NCBI GenBank assembly: GCA_030770535.1
Contig: JASVEC010000067.1
Location: forward strand, 56,892-120,891
Direction of reading: 5' to 3'
DNA length: 64,000 bases
DNA from: Batkoa obscura
Taxonomy: Eukaryota; Entomophthoromycota; Entomophthoromycetes; Entomophthorales; Batkoaceae
Positions 21,612-33,110 of the stretch are shown here, piece after piece. The position numbers and the translations under genes are program-made. Under the pieces are notes generated by a model, which was not told the origin of the DNA, searched no databases, and saw only the letters and a list, made by a program, of their open reading frames with translations. The stretch's first letter is position 1; the number at the start of each line of letters is the position of its first letter.

Positions 21612-22402
21612 CTATGTAGACTCTATAACTTTAATTGAAATTATATCGCTTTTTTTTGATCTATCAGATACTGGATAACATTGTAGTTTATTACCACGTT
21701 TAACAAAATGTAAATACTTTCTAATACCTTCTATTTTTTTTATTTTTTTTATATCTTTGTTTCTTTCATATGAGGATGTTTTTTTTGGTTTCATTATTTT
21801 TTCACTCTTTAAATATAAAACGCCAAACCCTAATACTGATATAGCTTGTTTATTATAATGATCTAAGTTTATTGGATCTGGTCTTGTTCCTATTTCCATA
21901 TTTTGTTTAAAGTCTAAAATTATTATACAACTTGTATTATTTAATTTTTCAATAGTTTCATTGAGTATGTTTTTTTGAGTATCAACACAAAATTCATGTA
22001 ATTTATATAACCTTTTTTCTTTATTAAAAGATTCCTCTATCTCTGCTTTATTTTTTGTCGCTGTATTTATTTTATTTTATTTTATTTTCAAATAACTTTT
22101 TTCTAACTGTATACTGGGCACATATATTACATAAATCTGTTTTTCTTACTGAGTTTTTAAAATTATCTGGTATATATTTAAAGAATGTTGACCTAGCTAC
22201 TGCTTTATCTTTCAAATCATTAAAATATTTACTATATATCATTCTTCTACTTTTATTTAATATATATTATCTGACTGAAATAGTTGAATTATCAAGTAAA
22301 TATTGTATAATAATCTCAATTTGCTCATCTTTAATTTTTTTTGTATTTTTAATAATAAGTTATAATGTTAGTGTTTTGTTATTACTAGTTATTTTTGAAT
22401 AA
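21612..22402 (-). pseudogene. Transposase-like remnant, copy C
   Basis: The mirror image of the remnant in copy B. The 95-residue piece at 21899-21612 is identical at protein level, including the MITE-derived KIMKPKKTSSYE. The upstream ARSTFFKYIPDNF and CNICAQ motifs differ from B by small changes. Confidence 0.75.
21769..21802 (+). mobile_element. MITE scrap, mirror copy
   Basis: The same junction as at 19799-19832, in the opposite arm. So the deletion predates the inverted duplication or was copied by conversion. Confidence 0.8.
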
Positions 22403-22405
22403 TCA

Positions 22406-22509
22406 TATTGGGGTGTTTTTTTTGGTTTCATTATTTTTTCCATTTTTTAAGCACTATTTGAGCGGAAAAATTGTTAGTAAAATTCTTAAACATAAAAATA
22501 CATCCCCAT
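22406..22509 (+). mobile_element. MITE copy inside transposon C
   Basis: Opens TATTGGGGTG and closes ACATCCCCATG. It interrupts transposase sequence that is continuous in copy A (near 33.45 kb). Confidence 0.87.
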
Positions 22510-22611
22510 GTTAATTTCTATTTATATTAAATCCAAAACTTTTACATTCATCAAAAAAATATACTGAAGCTATAGTTGATAATAATGCTACTTGTTGGTT
22601 TTTATTTCCTG

Positions 22612-23078
22612 TGTGAAAGTTGGTACTCAGTGATTGGAGTTAAAACTAGTTCTTGGTTGATTAACTTGCCTTGAATCGAACGGTCTTAGTTTATATAACT
22701 AATATAGACTTAAATGAATAGGAATAATATGTAATAAGTTACGAACTATGTAAAATAAATAGAATAGACAATACTACTGTAAAATCTACGTAAGACGTTT
22801 TGTCAGAAAGACTTAGTGACTTTATTAATAGTACGGCATCAGGAAGTGGTTCAGTTAAAAAGCCTCGAGTTAGTATGTTGAAGAATCTCTTTTATATTCT
22901 TTGCAATATGAAGTTAGAAATTCTCACAGCAAATCAAAACAAGGAGCTCTCTCTGGATTGATTATAGCACATGATTTACGGTCAAATTGATTACAAGACT
23001 ACCCCACTAGCTTTGTAAACAAGTTAAATGATTATTATGTTGTAATTAATCCGAGAGCTGATAAACCAATATTTCACA
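22612..23078 (+). mobile_element. Solo-LTR-like repeat, longest uninterrupted copy
   Basis: 467 bp, TGTGAAA to TTTCACA, flanked by CCTG on both sides (22608-22611, 23079-23082). It splits the transposase sequence GAAACAGG/AAATAAA of copy C. About 100 bp longer than the pair at 23.4 and 32.5 kb. A solo fossil without internal region. Confidence 0.65.
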
Positions 23079-23082
23079 CCTG

Positions 23083-23250
23083 TTTCCTTTAAAGCACCAA
23101 TTTTATACATTGCTTGATTAAGTCTGTTATTATTAATATTTGTTAAAATTGATGTAAATGAATTACAATGTTTATATAATGTGCTTCTCCCTATCGTATT
23201 AAAGTTTTTAGAAATTCCATTTCGAAGTTTAGTTATAAAAGCTTGCATTT
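23083..23250 (-). pseudogene. Transposase N-terminal piece, copy C
   Basis: Reads MQAFITKLRNGISKNF..TIGRSTLYKHCNSFTSIL from 23248. This matches the start at 33111 in copy A and then jumps to NNNRLNQAMYKIGALKETG. It is cut off by the LTR-like insertion. Confidence 0.7.
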
Positions 23251-23302
23251 TGTTTTTATTTTAATAAAAAATAAAATCAAATAATTATATATTTATGTCT
23301 TA

Positions 23303-23407
23303 TATGGGGATGTATTTTTATGTTTAAGAATTTTACTAACAATCTTTCTGCTGAAATAGTGCTTAAAAGATGGAAAAAATAATGAAACCAAAAAAAACAC
23401 CCCCAAT
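23303..23407 (-). mobile_element. MITE copy upstream of transposase start, copy C
   Basis: Opens TATGGGGATG and closes ACACCCCCAATA. It occupies the same site, in mirror orientation, as the MITE at 32951-33056 in copy A, so the insertion predates the duplication. Confidence 0.9.
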
Positions 23408-23443
23408 ATATCTATTAAATATTTAGTAAAAAATACAAAACAC

Positions 23444-23810
23444 TGTGAAATATCGTTTCATCAGCTCTATGATTGATTATCGCATAATAATCACTTGACT
23501 TGTTTATAAAACTAGTTGGAGTATAAAAGAGAGATTCTTCAATATAAATAGCTCAAAGCTTTTTAGTTGAATTGTTCCCTACTAATATTTTACCTTTAAT
23601 AAAGCCACTAAGTCTTTCTGACAATATCTTATGTAGATTTTACAGTAGTATCTTCTATTCTATTTATTTTACATAGTTCGTAGCTTATTGGGCACCATCC
23701 CTATTAATTTAAGTCTATCTTAGTTACATGAACTAAGGCCTTTTGACTTACGACCAGTTAATTAAGCTAGAACTGGTTTTAACTCCAATCACTGAGTACC
23801 AACTTTCACA
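23444..23810 (-). mobile_element. Solo-LTR-like repeat, short form
   Basis: 367 bp between TGTGAAAT and CTTTCACA. Near-identical, flanks included, to the inverted copy at 32549-32915. So this is one insertion later duplicated with its surroundings. Confidence 0.6.
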
Positions 23811-24035
23811 AACATATAATTAAAAAATAAAATAAATAAATAAATAGTCTTTTAATTTAAATTTTTATATTTGATTTTAAGCTTTTTAAATTTAGCTAAT
23901 CATACATTAAAGACTTACAAATTTGAAAACCTAAAATTTGGATTGATTTCTAGTTAAATTCTGAAACCAATTCGGACACACTCTCATTTATTATAGGGGT
24001 GTTTTTTTTATTTTTTTAATACTTTTTAAAAATTA

Positions 24036-24132
24036 TATACGGGGATGTTTTTTTTGTTTCATCACTTTTTCCATTTTTTAAGCGCTATTTGAGTGGAAAG
24101 ATTGTTAGTAAAATTCTTAAACAAAAAGATAC
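24036..24132 (+). mobile_element. MITE copy cut at right end
   Basis: Opens TATACGGGGATG; the core is intact. It ends at AAACAAAAAGATAC without the closing CCCC. Confidence 0.78.
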
Positions 24133-24161
24133 TTTGTTTTAAAAAGCTTTTTTATTAAGAA

Positions 24162-24209
24162 ATGGGGGTGTTTTTTTTGCCTTCATTATTTTTTAAACAA
24201 AAAATTATA
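24162..24209 (+). mobile_element. MITE with large internal deletion
   Basis: ATGGGGGTG and the T8 run, then TTCATTATTTTTTAAACAAAAAATTATAC: the two ends are joined with the core missing, leaving 48 bp. Confidence 0.7.
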
Positions 24210-24250
24210 CATTTGAAGATGTTTTTATAAATTTTCAATCTGGTTTTACA

Positions 24251-24354
24251 TTAGGGGGTGTTTTTTTTGGGTTCATCGACTTTTTCCATCTTTTAAGCGC
24301 TATTTGAGTGGAAAAATTGTTGGTAAAATTCTTAAACACAAAAATACATCCCCA
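24251..24354 (+). mobile_element. MITE copy, full length
   Basis: Opens TTAGGGGGTG and closes ACATCCCCACT; one extra base in the TCATCGACTTTTT segment. Confidence 0.87.
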
Positions 24355-24860
24355 CTTAATAATAATAAATATTAACTTTCTGCTATTTAGAAAAATGCTT
24401 TCTAAGCACTAAAATTTACTTAATAATAGTAAAAATTAAAGTATCTTAGTTTAATTACAAGTTGTTTTTAGTTGCTAAAAGCAGTTTTACAATTTAAATA
24501 AAATTAAAGATAAGTTTTATAATATAATAGTTTGTCTTTGTATAATATTTTTGATTTTTGTAACCAGCTTGGTACTTTTTTTCAGTCATTTCTGGTATAA
24601 TTGGATGCTCAACTACTCTTTTTTAATTTTTGAAGCTTTTTGATAAAAAGAATCTAAAAGAGCAATGTAAGTAATTTTATTAGTATTTTTTCTTTATTAT
24701 AATCGTACTATTTTTTGTTACTATTACTACTCCCTAGTCTATTATTAGTTTGGAAGTGTTAAAAGTTGCTGCATTATAATAGATAAAAACTTTGGAAAAT
24801 TCTCCAGAAAAATATTTAAAAGAGCGGCATTTTTACAAAAGCTTTAAAACATAGCATACA
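24355..24860. other. AT-rich DNA without gene
   Basis: 506 bp with no recognisable repeat or coding frame. Confidence 0.4.
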
Positions 24861-24939
24861 TATGAGAATGTTTTTTTTAAGCACTATTTAACCGAAAGAT
24901 TGTTAGTAAAATTCTTAAACAAAAAAATACATCACTATA
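24861..24939 (+). mobile_element. MITE with internal deletion
   Basis: TATGAGAATG and the T-run join directly to AAGCACTATTTAACCG; the TTTCATTACTTTTTCCAT segment is lost. Closes ATCACTATA. Confidence 0.75.
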
Positions 24940-24968
24940 TGCAGTTGCATTGATTTTAGTTTTATTTG

Positions 24969-25014
24969 GGATTTTAATTAACGGCGAACGCGCCCCCTTG
25001 TTTAATTAAAATCC
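24969..25014. repeat. Perfect 13-bp inverted repeat with GC-rich loop
   Basis: Arms GGATTTTAATTAA (24969-24981) and TTAATTAAAATCC (25002-25014). The 20-base loop is CGGCGAACGCGCCCCCTTGT, a striking GC island in this AT-rich zone. Function unknown. Confidence 0.7.
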
Positions 25015-25348
25015 TAAACCTCAAATTTTTTTGAATAAGTAAACTTTATAATATATTAATTATAGTTGATAACCATATTAATCATATTTCATTAACTTTT
25101 AATACCTAATCTTCTGGTCTTTAAAAATAAATAAACAGCATAGCATTAATAATTACATTTATTTATTAATAATCACTTAATTTACAAATAATGCTTTAAT
25201 AGAACACGGCACGATAAAAAAAATGAATTTGTTACAAAAAACTAAGCAAGGGGGGCTGCATATATTAAAACCTTTCCATTCAAGTGATTAAACTTGTTGA
25301 AGGGGGTGGAGGGAGATAACCAGTTTTTACAAAAATTCTGGACTATCA
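25015..25348. other. AT-rich DNA with short G-rich runs
   Basis: Contains AAGGGGGGCTGC (near 25249) and GAAGGGGGTGGAGGGAG (near 25300). No gene. Confidence 0.35.
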
Positions 25349-25448
25349 TATAGGGATGTATTTTTTAAGAGTTCTACTAACAATTTTTCCACCCAAATAG
25401 CGCTTAAAAAATGGAAGAAGTGATGAAGCCAGAAAATACATCCCCATA
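25349..25448 (-). mobile_element. MITE copy, full length
   Basis: Opens TATAGGGATG and closes ACATCCCCATA. The GTTTAAGAA block reads AAGAGTTCTAC. Confidence 0.85.
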
Positions 25449-26046
25449 TAGTTATTTTTCATAGGGGGAATTATCTAATAAAATTACATAGCTCATATAC
25501 TTAAAGACTGTTAATTTGAGACTAAATGTGTAATAAAAATAGATATTATTTATTCAAAATATTAATAAAAGTGTATTATTTTGATAGTCGAAGAAAACGT
25601 AACCAGTGAATATGATATATTTAATAACTGGTTTTAAATTCGAGGCGGTTTGTTAAGATAAAATGAAATTCGGTAGCTTGTTTTAGTTTTATTTGAATAT
25701 TTTAGCATTGTGTATTAGTAGCATCAGTTGTATCAGTAGTATGGGTGTGGTATTAGTAGTACAAGTAAAAAATACCTCTTATTATTTATAATAAAACTAT
25801 TTAGAAGATAGTTTGCCTATTAATCATCTGGAATTTCCTTGTCAAAAATGATTAATCAACCAACATACTTTAACAACTAATAGCTTAGATACTTGATTTT
25901 ACTTACTATATAAACTAAATAGAATCTTCCACTATTAAATCGTTATCGCAAAAACAGACAAAAGATACTTTGGCGTACCAGGAAAAACCTACTGTAAAGG
26001 TTAATAAAACAAAAAAATAAACATTTAAATGACATACAATACAATA
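25449..26046. other. AT-rich DNA without gene
   Basis: About 600 bp. A short GTA-rich stretch (TAGTAGCATCAG..GTAGTATGGG near 25710-25750) is the only visible pattern. Confidence 0.35.
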
Positions 26047-26153
26047 TATAGAGGTACTTTTTTTGGCTTCATCACTTTCTCCATTTTTTAAGCGCTATTT
26101 AAGCAGAAAAAATTTGCTAGTAAAATTCTTAAACACAAAAATACATCCCCATA
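26047..26153 (+). mobile_element. MITE copy, full length
   Basis: Opens TATAGAGGTAC and closes ACATCCCCATA; the core AAGCGCTATTTAAGCAG is kept. Confidence 0.85.
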
Positions 26154-26315
26154 TATTAGTAGGAATAAAGGGGCCGTATTAATAGAAGTAAATAAACAAG
26201 GTAATAAAAAAGATGTTTTCAGTTTAATAGAGGCCTAAAATACATAACATTTTAATACTTTATTGTTTGTTTAATATATTACTTTAAATTTATTTTTAAT
26301 AGTAATAAAAAAATT

Positions 26316-26419
26316 ATATACGGATGGATGTATTTTAAAGAGAACTCTACTAAACAATCTTTCCGCTTAAATAACGCTTAAAAAATGGAAAAAGTGATGA
26401 AACCAAAAAAACATCATAT
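26316..26419 (-). mobile_element. MITE copy, decayed termini
   Basis: Opens TATACGGATGGATG and closes AACATCATATG; the core AATAACGCTTAAAAAATGG is readable. Confidence 0.8.
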
Positions 26420-29400
26420 GTTGTTAATTCCAAAATGTTGAAATAACAGATTTATTAAAGTTTATAATTAATAGGATTCAATACTAAACGATATAAAAAA
26501 CAACAATATGTATCTATATATATAAACCGGTCAGTTAAAATACAATTTAAATTTTCCGCTAGCATTTAAAAAATATAACAATAAATTTTAAACTCAATAT
26601 TATATAAAAACATTTTATGAAAGATTTCTATCAAAATGTATAGATCCTAATACATAAACATTTAAAATAATTTATATAATATAGAGTTTACAATTTTATT
26701 TAAAATATTACAAAATTTTTATAAATTTAATATCACAATACATTTAATATTTTTTAACAACGGATAAATGGTGTTTTATCAATAAATATAAAGCTGATTT
26801 TATATTAAATACAAACTGCCTTTCATGAAAGATGTAAAAAGTTGTATTTAGATAAAATAGTTCAGAATATGATCATCATAAATAAGCATTTAAAGGGTAA
26901 ATTTGTTTTTTATAATTGTTTACTTTTAATTTATTAAAAGTGGTATAAATAAGATCATAAATTTATAAATTATAATGTAAATTATATTATTTCCCAAATT
27001 TAAATACATATAATATTGATCACAAAAGTATTAATATTGGAGGAAATGAGGAGGGAGATGAAATAAATCGTTTTTGTTCAAAAAACAAAACATTATTTGT
27101 AGACAGATATAAATTAATTAAAGGTATTTAAATTTTATAACATTAATAAAGATTTGATAATTTATTTGAAAATATATCATTAAATGAAGCAAAAGCTTGT
27201 GATGAACAATATTTATTACACAAGGTTTGATGAAAAGGTTGATTTTTAAATTGTGAGGATTAAATTATAATTGCTGATATGAAAAATTCAAACAGATTAA
27301 AAATCCGAATCCAAATAAAGATTTAACCACCAGATGACTGTTATAAAGTTATAGAACAATACCTATTGTCTTATATTCCAAAGGGTACTTCAGGCAACAA
27401 ATCCAAACAATCAAATATATCTCTCTATTAGAAGTATATTTTAATGAAATTTCCTGACTTACCAATAAAAGAACAAACTGAAATAAAAGATAGAGCTGCT
27501 TCTTACAATTGTTCATTGTAGATATTCATCTACTCCAATTAAAGCTATATTCACAATATCAGAAGATGGAATACGATCAGAAAAAGGAATTACAATTATA
27601 CAGAAGAGAGGCATATTCAGCCAAAATTGATAAGAAAATTAAATTATTGCACTTTTGCTTTTTATAATAGGAGATGGCCCAAAGCATGAATGGGTTAGGT
27701 TATGCGGGATTTCTACTGCCAAAAGTAACACTAGCTATTTAGGGTTTATTGCTATAATAAGCAATGAAAAAAGAGCCAAAACTTCAACAAAATGTAACAA
27801 AAAAATATATCTATGGAGGGGGGACCTTTTCAATAGTTTGTTATAAAAATCAAGGTAAAGATTTCAACTTAATTATCCAATAGAGGATAAATTCATTTTT
27901 ATAAACAAGCAGTTTATGGTATAAAAGCAACAATCAGAATAAATAATGATTTAATATTCATGTGAAGATTTCCAATTCAAAAATAATCAAACGTTCAATT
28001 TATTAAACTTGAAAGCATTCAAAAGATATCTTTAGACACTCCTGTAGAAATTATTCCTAACAAATCCTACTATAATAGACAACGTTAGAAGTTTAGTTGA
28101 ATTTTTGTTTAATTAGATTATGAAAAATATGAAGCAACTACAAATAAATAATATCGAAAAATAAGCAATTTTTAAACTTCAATAATGAAAATGAAACAAA
28201 ATTACATTTTAATATTTAGCTATAGTTTTAATGGAAAATGTTTCAAACTATTCATTCAAGATTGCTATTTATTATCATCCAGGATGATTTTTATGATATA
28301 GATAAAATCGAATTAATAATACATGGTTTAACTATATTAGTATACTTATATCTTTACTATTTACTAAAAAAAATTCTACTAAATTACACTTATATTGATA
28401 TATATATTGATACAACTATAGATAATTTTGTTACTTCATTGAACAAATTACATAGGACTCTCCAGATTCAAATACATTCCAATTTCCAAAACCCCCCATT
28501 ATTTAATATACTTTAATCAGTATAAAAAGATTTGCTTGTCGATTTTGGATTTTGCAACTAAGACAGAAAAGTCACATACAATAAATATATGCAAAATTAA
28601 GAGTTTTAGCAAACAGAAAAAACCTCAATAAAGACATTATTATAAATGATTTTTCAAAAATGTTTATGATAATAAAGCATACAGTAAATAAAGAAAATTA
28701 GATTAAAAATAATGTAATAAAAAATATAGGTGACATGATTTACTAGTAATGTATAAAAGAAAATAGATCTGGCATTGAATTTTCATTATTTAATAACCCA
28801 GAAATTCACACTGAAAATAATTTTAGTATAAAAATTAGAATGATTGGGGGCAGCATTTAGAAATTTAAATAGTTGTGTTCAAGTATACATTGATCCAACC
28901 ATTAAATATAAACTGAAAATACATATAAAATTATATAATATGTTCTACATAAAATAAATAATCATCATCATTTATATAGAAATTACAATAATATCATCTA
29001 TCTAAAAAATAATATTATATTTAATAATTGTACGTTGTTATTCCAATTAATGATGACAAAATAACTATCAATTACTCTTTTGGTGCGTTACTGCTACTTA
29101 ATAAGTGAGATATTCGACTAATAAATATAATATTATTGAGATTTAAACGTTTTATTTTAGCTTTAAAATTATATCGACTAAGTTTTATTTATTTAGAGAT
29201 TTTGAAACGTCAATTTATTAAAATAAATATATTTTTACCATACTTTATTAAGTAAGCTTTAAAAGTAACTTAAATATTGTTAAATTTTTATTATTTTAGT
29301 CGAATTTTATAAACTTCGAAAAGTTAAATTCCCACATATATGGTTTTTTGTTGGTGATAAACAAAATATAAAAATTGAATGGACAATGAAGTAGGTAGGT

Positions 29401-30407
29401 GGAAACAGAAGAGGGAGGAGAGGAGGGGGAAGAAAGTAAAAAAACTGATAATTTGATCAACTTGGTTTTGTCTGCCTCGAATTTGACTAAGTTTGATTTT
29501 ATAATGCACTCTATTTTATGGAATATCACCTAAGAGTGAAAAAAAGTATAAACAATAAATCTATCACCAAGTTAAGTATTGTTAAAAGACAGTTTGTTGT
29601 AAAAAGAGTAAATTGCTTATAGAAGTTAGTAAACATAGAGACGCGCTTAAAGAAATAGAGAGAAAAGCAAGAAGTAACTGAGGATAGGTTGGCCTTAAAG
29701 CAAATGTAAATAAAGGATACTTTTTGAGGTTAGTCATAAGTTTGTTTTAAAATAGTCAAATTAAGAAATATAGAAAGTAATACATTATATTGGCATGATA
29801 ATTTTGTTTTTCAATTTTTGTTTTGTTACCTAATGAATTCGTTTAATGGTACAAATATACTTGTTATTAAATTGATATTTATAATAGAATGACACAAACT
29901 AATTATATTATTATATTTTATATTATATTAGCTTATGAATTATTTAACAGTGAAAGATATTTATGCTATTGAATTATGACCACTCGGCACTCTCCGACTC
30001 TTTTGTAACCTTTTTGACTGCTCATTTTAAAAAACTATGTTAAGAATTACCAATATTAGGTGTTAGCAATATGAAACCATTTGTGTAAATTAATTTATTA
30101 AATTTACCCAAAAAATTGACATTGTTTTAACGTAGTTTTTTTTCAAATTTATAAAAGATCAAGTAAAAATAACTAAATTAAATTTTTTTTATTAGCATAA
30201 TAAAGCGAGGATTTTTTAACAAAAACTCATCAATGATTTCATTTATAACTTAATCTGTACTTTTTTATTTTTGCTTTTTTGCTTAAAATTAACTGCTACT
30301 TAATTTTGACTTTATTTTAATCAGCTTAAAAAATCAATGCACCATTTTTAACAATAACAATCCTTATAAAAAAATTTACAGTTTAAAACTATCAAAATTT
30401 AATATGA
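26420..30407. other. 4-kb gene-poor stretch with decayed coding-like zone
   Basis: No intact gene. Between about 27.05 and 28.9 kb the base composition and scattered short frames look like old, heavily mutated coding sequence with many breaks. I cannot assign a family, and it may be a transposable-element fossil. A purine-rich tract (AGAGGGAGGAGAGGAGGGGG, near 29410) lies at the far end. The 60-90-codon frames here are not supportable as genes. Confidence 0.35.
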
Positions 30408-30517
30408 TATGGGGGTGTTTTTTTACTTTTATCACTTTTTCCATCTCTTAAGCGCTATTTGCTATTTGAGCGGAAAAAGTGTTAGTAAAATTCTTAAACA
30501 CAAAAAACATCCCCATA
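30408..30517 (+). mobile_element. MITE with internal 8-bp duplication
   Basis: TATGGGGGTG to CATCCCCATA. The core reads GCGCTATTTGCTATTTGAGCGG, a tandem repeat of GCTATTTG that makes it slightly long. Confidence 0.88.
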
Positions 30518-31363
30518 TATATATTATTTTCTAATTTATTAAATAAATCACTGAAATCCTAATTAGGACTATGGTTTTTGTCTGGGGTGAAAACAAACAA
30601 CTACAAAGAAGAGGCTTCAAAGGATGAAACTCTTGCGTAAATTTTATCTTCTCACAAGTTTATCTTATCCAAACGAAGAGTTCATCCAAAATTGTTGACA
30701 TACCTTAATTTTAAAATTCACAACTTATTATAAGGATTCTAAAATTTAACGTAAGACAAAATTATAAATTTATAAAAACAAAAACTCGTGTTAAAAAATT
30801 CCTTTAAATAAAAAATAACTTAACATTAAATTCTTAAGAAAAAAATAGATTTTTGAATTTTTTTCGATAATCAGTTAATCCAAAAATATAACAGGATTAT
30901 ACACTGTAAAAGTAATAAAATAAAATAAAATATGGTTTTAAGTATTATTTAGTAACCAATTAGTATAGTATCACATAAAAAATTTAATTTATTAAGTTAC
31001 ATTATTTTGTTCCAACTTTTGTTGGAACAAACCACTTTATTTAGTGCAAATAAATTAAAATTTATCTGAAACTGTTCTGCTTTTTGTATAAATACTAGTA
31101 TTTGATCCTATTAAATTAATACTTAAATTCTCTTTTTTCTTTTTTTTATGCTTTTTATAAGTTATGCTTTTTCCAATTTATTTTAATTATATATCTTATT
31201 GTTAATAATAGTGACAGCTTTGGCTCTTTTAATAGATAAGCTAAGGTATGTCTATATAACGCATATTGTCATTACTAACGCTTTTTTTTAGCATTTAGTA
31301 CATAATTTTGTCTATATCAAATATTATTTAGCAAAAGTTAAAATCTATATAAATCATAAAAAG
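30518..31363. other. AT-rich DNA without gene
   Basis: Nothing recognised apart from a short palindrome TTCCAACTTTTGTTGGAA near 31010. Confidence 0.4.
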
Positions 31364-31468
31364 TATGAGGATGTTTTCTTTGGGTTCATTACCTTTTCTA
31401 TCTTTTTAGCATTATTTGAGCGGAAAAATTGTTAGTAAAATTTTTAAACACAAAAATACATCCCCATA
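31364..31468 (+). mobile_element. MITE copy, full length
   Basis: Opens TATGAGGATG and closes ACATCCCCATA; the core is altered to TTAGCATTATTTGAGCGG. Confidence 0.87.
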
Positions 31469-31972
31469 TAATAAATAAGTAATTTTTAGCATTTGCAAGT
31501 AATCTCATTAAAAATTAATTAATTTTATATATTACTTTCATAGTTTAGTTATATATGATATTTTGTATTACTCTTGTATAATATACCAAAATTCAAAGTT
31601 TTTTACTATCTTTTTTCTTTTAATAACATTGCATGATTTATGCAAGTCGTCCCAGTTTGATTTTTTAAAGCTGAGCATTAAATACCTTTTGCGCTATGTA
31701 ATAAGCCATTGGTAGACTATTTAACACTAAAACATTATTTGTAAAGTGTGACTATAAATAAAAAATGTGGTTATTGATCATCCATGTACTATTTATACTA
31801 ACTTAAGGGTTTAATATAAACTACTTTTTCTTCCAAGTGCTTCTTTAACAAATATAATTGTAAACTAAAAATGATTGTAATAAGATCAAATCATTATATA
31901 TTGAAATAAATAATATATACAATTATTTATATTGAGTTTTAAGCATAAAAAAATGATTTGTTGAATAAATAA
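31469..31972. other. AT-rich DNA without gene
   Basis: 504 bp; no recognisable feature. Confidence 0.4.
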
Positions 31973-32075
31973 TATGGAAATGTATTTTTGCGTTTAAGAA
32001 TTTTATTAGCAATTTTTCCGCTTAAACAGCGCTTAAAAAATAGAAAAAGTAATAAAGCCAAAAAAAACACCCCAA
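31973..32075 (-). mobile_element. MITE copy, full length
   Basis: Opens TATGGAAATG and closes ACACCCCAAAATA; the core AACAGCGCTTAAAAAAT is kept. Confidence 0.85.
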
Positions 32076-32548
32076 AATATATCCTTTATTCAATTGACTA
32101 GTTAAAAAATATTTATTTTTGTTTTTTTGCAAAAAATAACTGCTTGATTCTGAATTTTTAAGATTGTTTTTTTATATTGTAGATCTTGATTGATTTTTTT
32201 AAAGCTTTATTAATTAAATGTGTTTTTATATTAACTATTTTTACAATAGATAACTATTTTGTAGTAATCTAAACAATTTAAGCCAAACTAATAAATATCA
32301 TAATTTAATGCAAAGTACTTTATTAAGGTATTATAAATTAATTATAATAATATGCCTTAAAGCAGCTCTATATATGAGGGTGTTCGAATTGATTTCAGAA
32401 TTTAACTAGAAATCAATCCAAATTTTAGGTTTTCAAATTTGTAAGTCTTTAATGTATGATTAGCTAAATTTAAAAAGCTTAAAATCAAATATAAAAATTT
32501 AAATTAAAAGACTATTTATTTATTTATTTTATTTTTTAATTATATGTT

Positions 32549-32915
32549 TGTGAAAGTTGGTACTCAGTGATTGGAGTTAAAACCAGTTCTAGCTTAATTA
32601 ACTGGTCGTAAGTCAAAAGGCCTTAGTTCATGTAACTAAGATAGACTTAAATTAATAGGGATGGTGCCCAATAAGCTACGAACTATGTAAAATAAATAGA
32701 ATAGAAGATACTACTGTAAAATCTACATAAGATATTGTCAGAAAGACTTAGTGGCTTTATTAAAGGTAAAATATTAGTAGGGAACAATTCAACTAAAAAG
32801 CTTTGAGCTATTTATATTGAAGAATCTCTCTTTTATACTCCAACTAGTTTTATAAACAAGTCAAGTGATTATTATGCGATAATCAATCATAGAGCTGATG
32901 AAACGATATTTCACA
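32549..32915 (+). mobile_element. Solo-LTR-like repeat, short form
   Basis: TGTGAAAG to TTTCACA, inserted in the 5' noncoding part of transposon A. It is the inverted partner of 23444-23810 with the same flanks. No clear target duplication is visible at this pair. Confidence 0.6.
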
Positions 32916-32950
32916 GTGTTTTGTATTTTTTACTAAATATTTAATAGATA

Positions 32951-33056
32951 TATTGGGGGTGTTTTTTTTGGTTTCATTATTTTTTCCATCTTTTAAGCAC
33001 TATTTCAGCAGAAAGATTGTTAGTAAAATTCTTAAACATAAAAATACATCCCCATA
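32951..33056 (+). mobile_element. MITE upstream of transposase start, copy A
   Basis: TATTGGGGGTG to ACATCCCCATA, 55 bp before the ATG at 33111. Mirror partner of 23303-23407. Confidence 0.9.
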
Positions 33057-33110
33057 TAAGACATAAATATATAATTATTTGATTTTATTTTTTATTAAAA
33101 TAAAAACAAA

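Larger units (their letters stand above)
18488..23995. repeat. Large imperfect palindrome of transposon copies B and C
   Basis: Two inverted transposon copies face each other. The best-matched arms are about 19.19-20.28 kb and 21.33-22.40 kb, nearly identical. They share an internal deletion and MITE scrap that the fuller copy at 32-35 kb lacks. The spacer (20.3-21.3 kb) holds the rest of copy B, MITEs and unassigned AT-rich DNA. Confidence 0.85.
21318..23995 (-). mobile_element. TIR DNA transposon, copy C (inverted, 3' truncated)
   Basis: Its left terminus is at 23.99 kb (minus strand GTGTCCGAATTGGTTTCAG) and it runs leftwards to the MITE at 21.3 kb. Two LTR-like repeats and two MITEs are inserted. 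The reading-region start is at 23.25 kb and the C-terminal piece at 21.6 kb. About 75 bp after the N-terminal segment is deleted relative to copy A. Confidence 0.8.

Noticed and set aside
27655-28516. Two plus-strand frames of 63 and 92 codons
   Set aside because: No recognisable motif, no start or splice context, and they sit in a zone that looks decayed.
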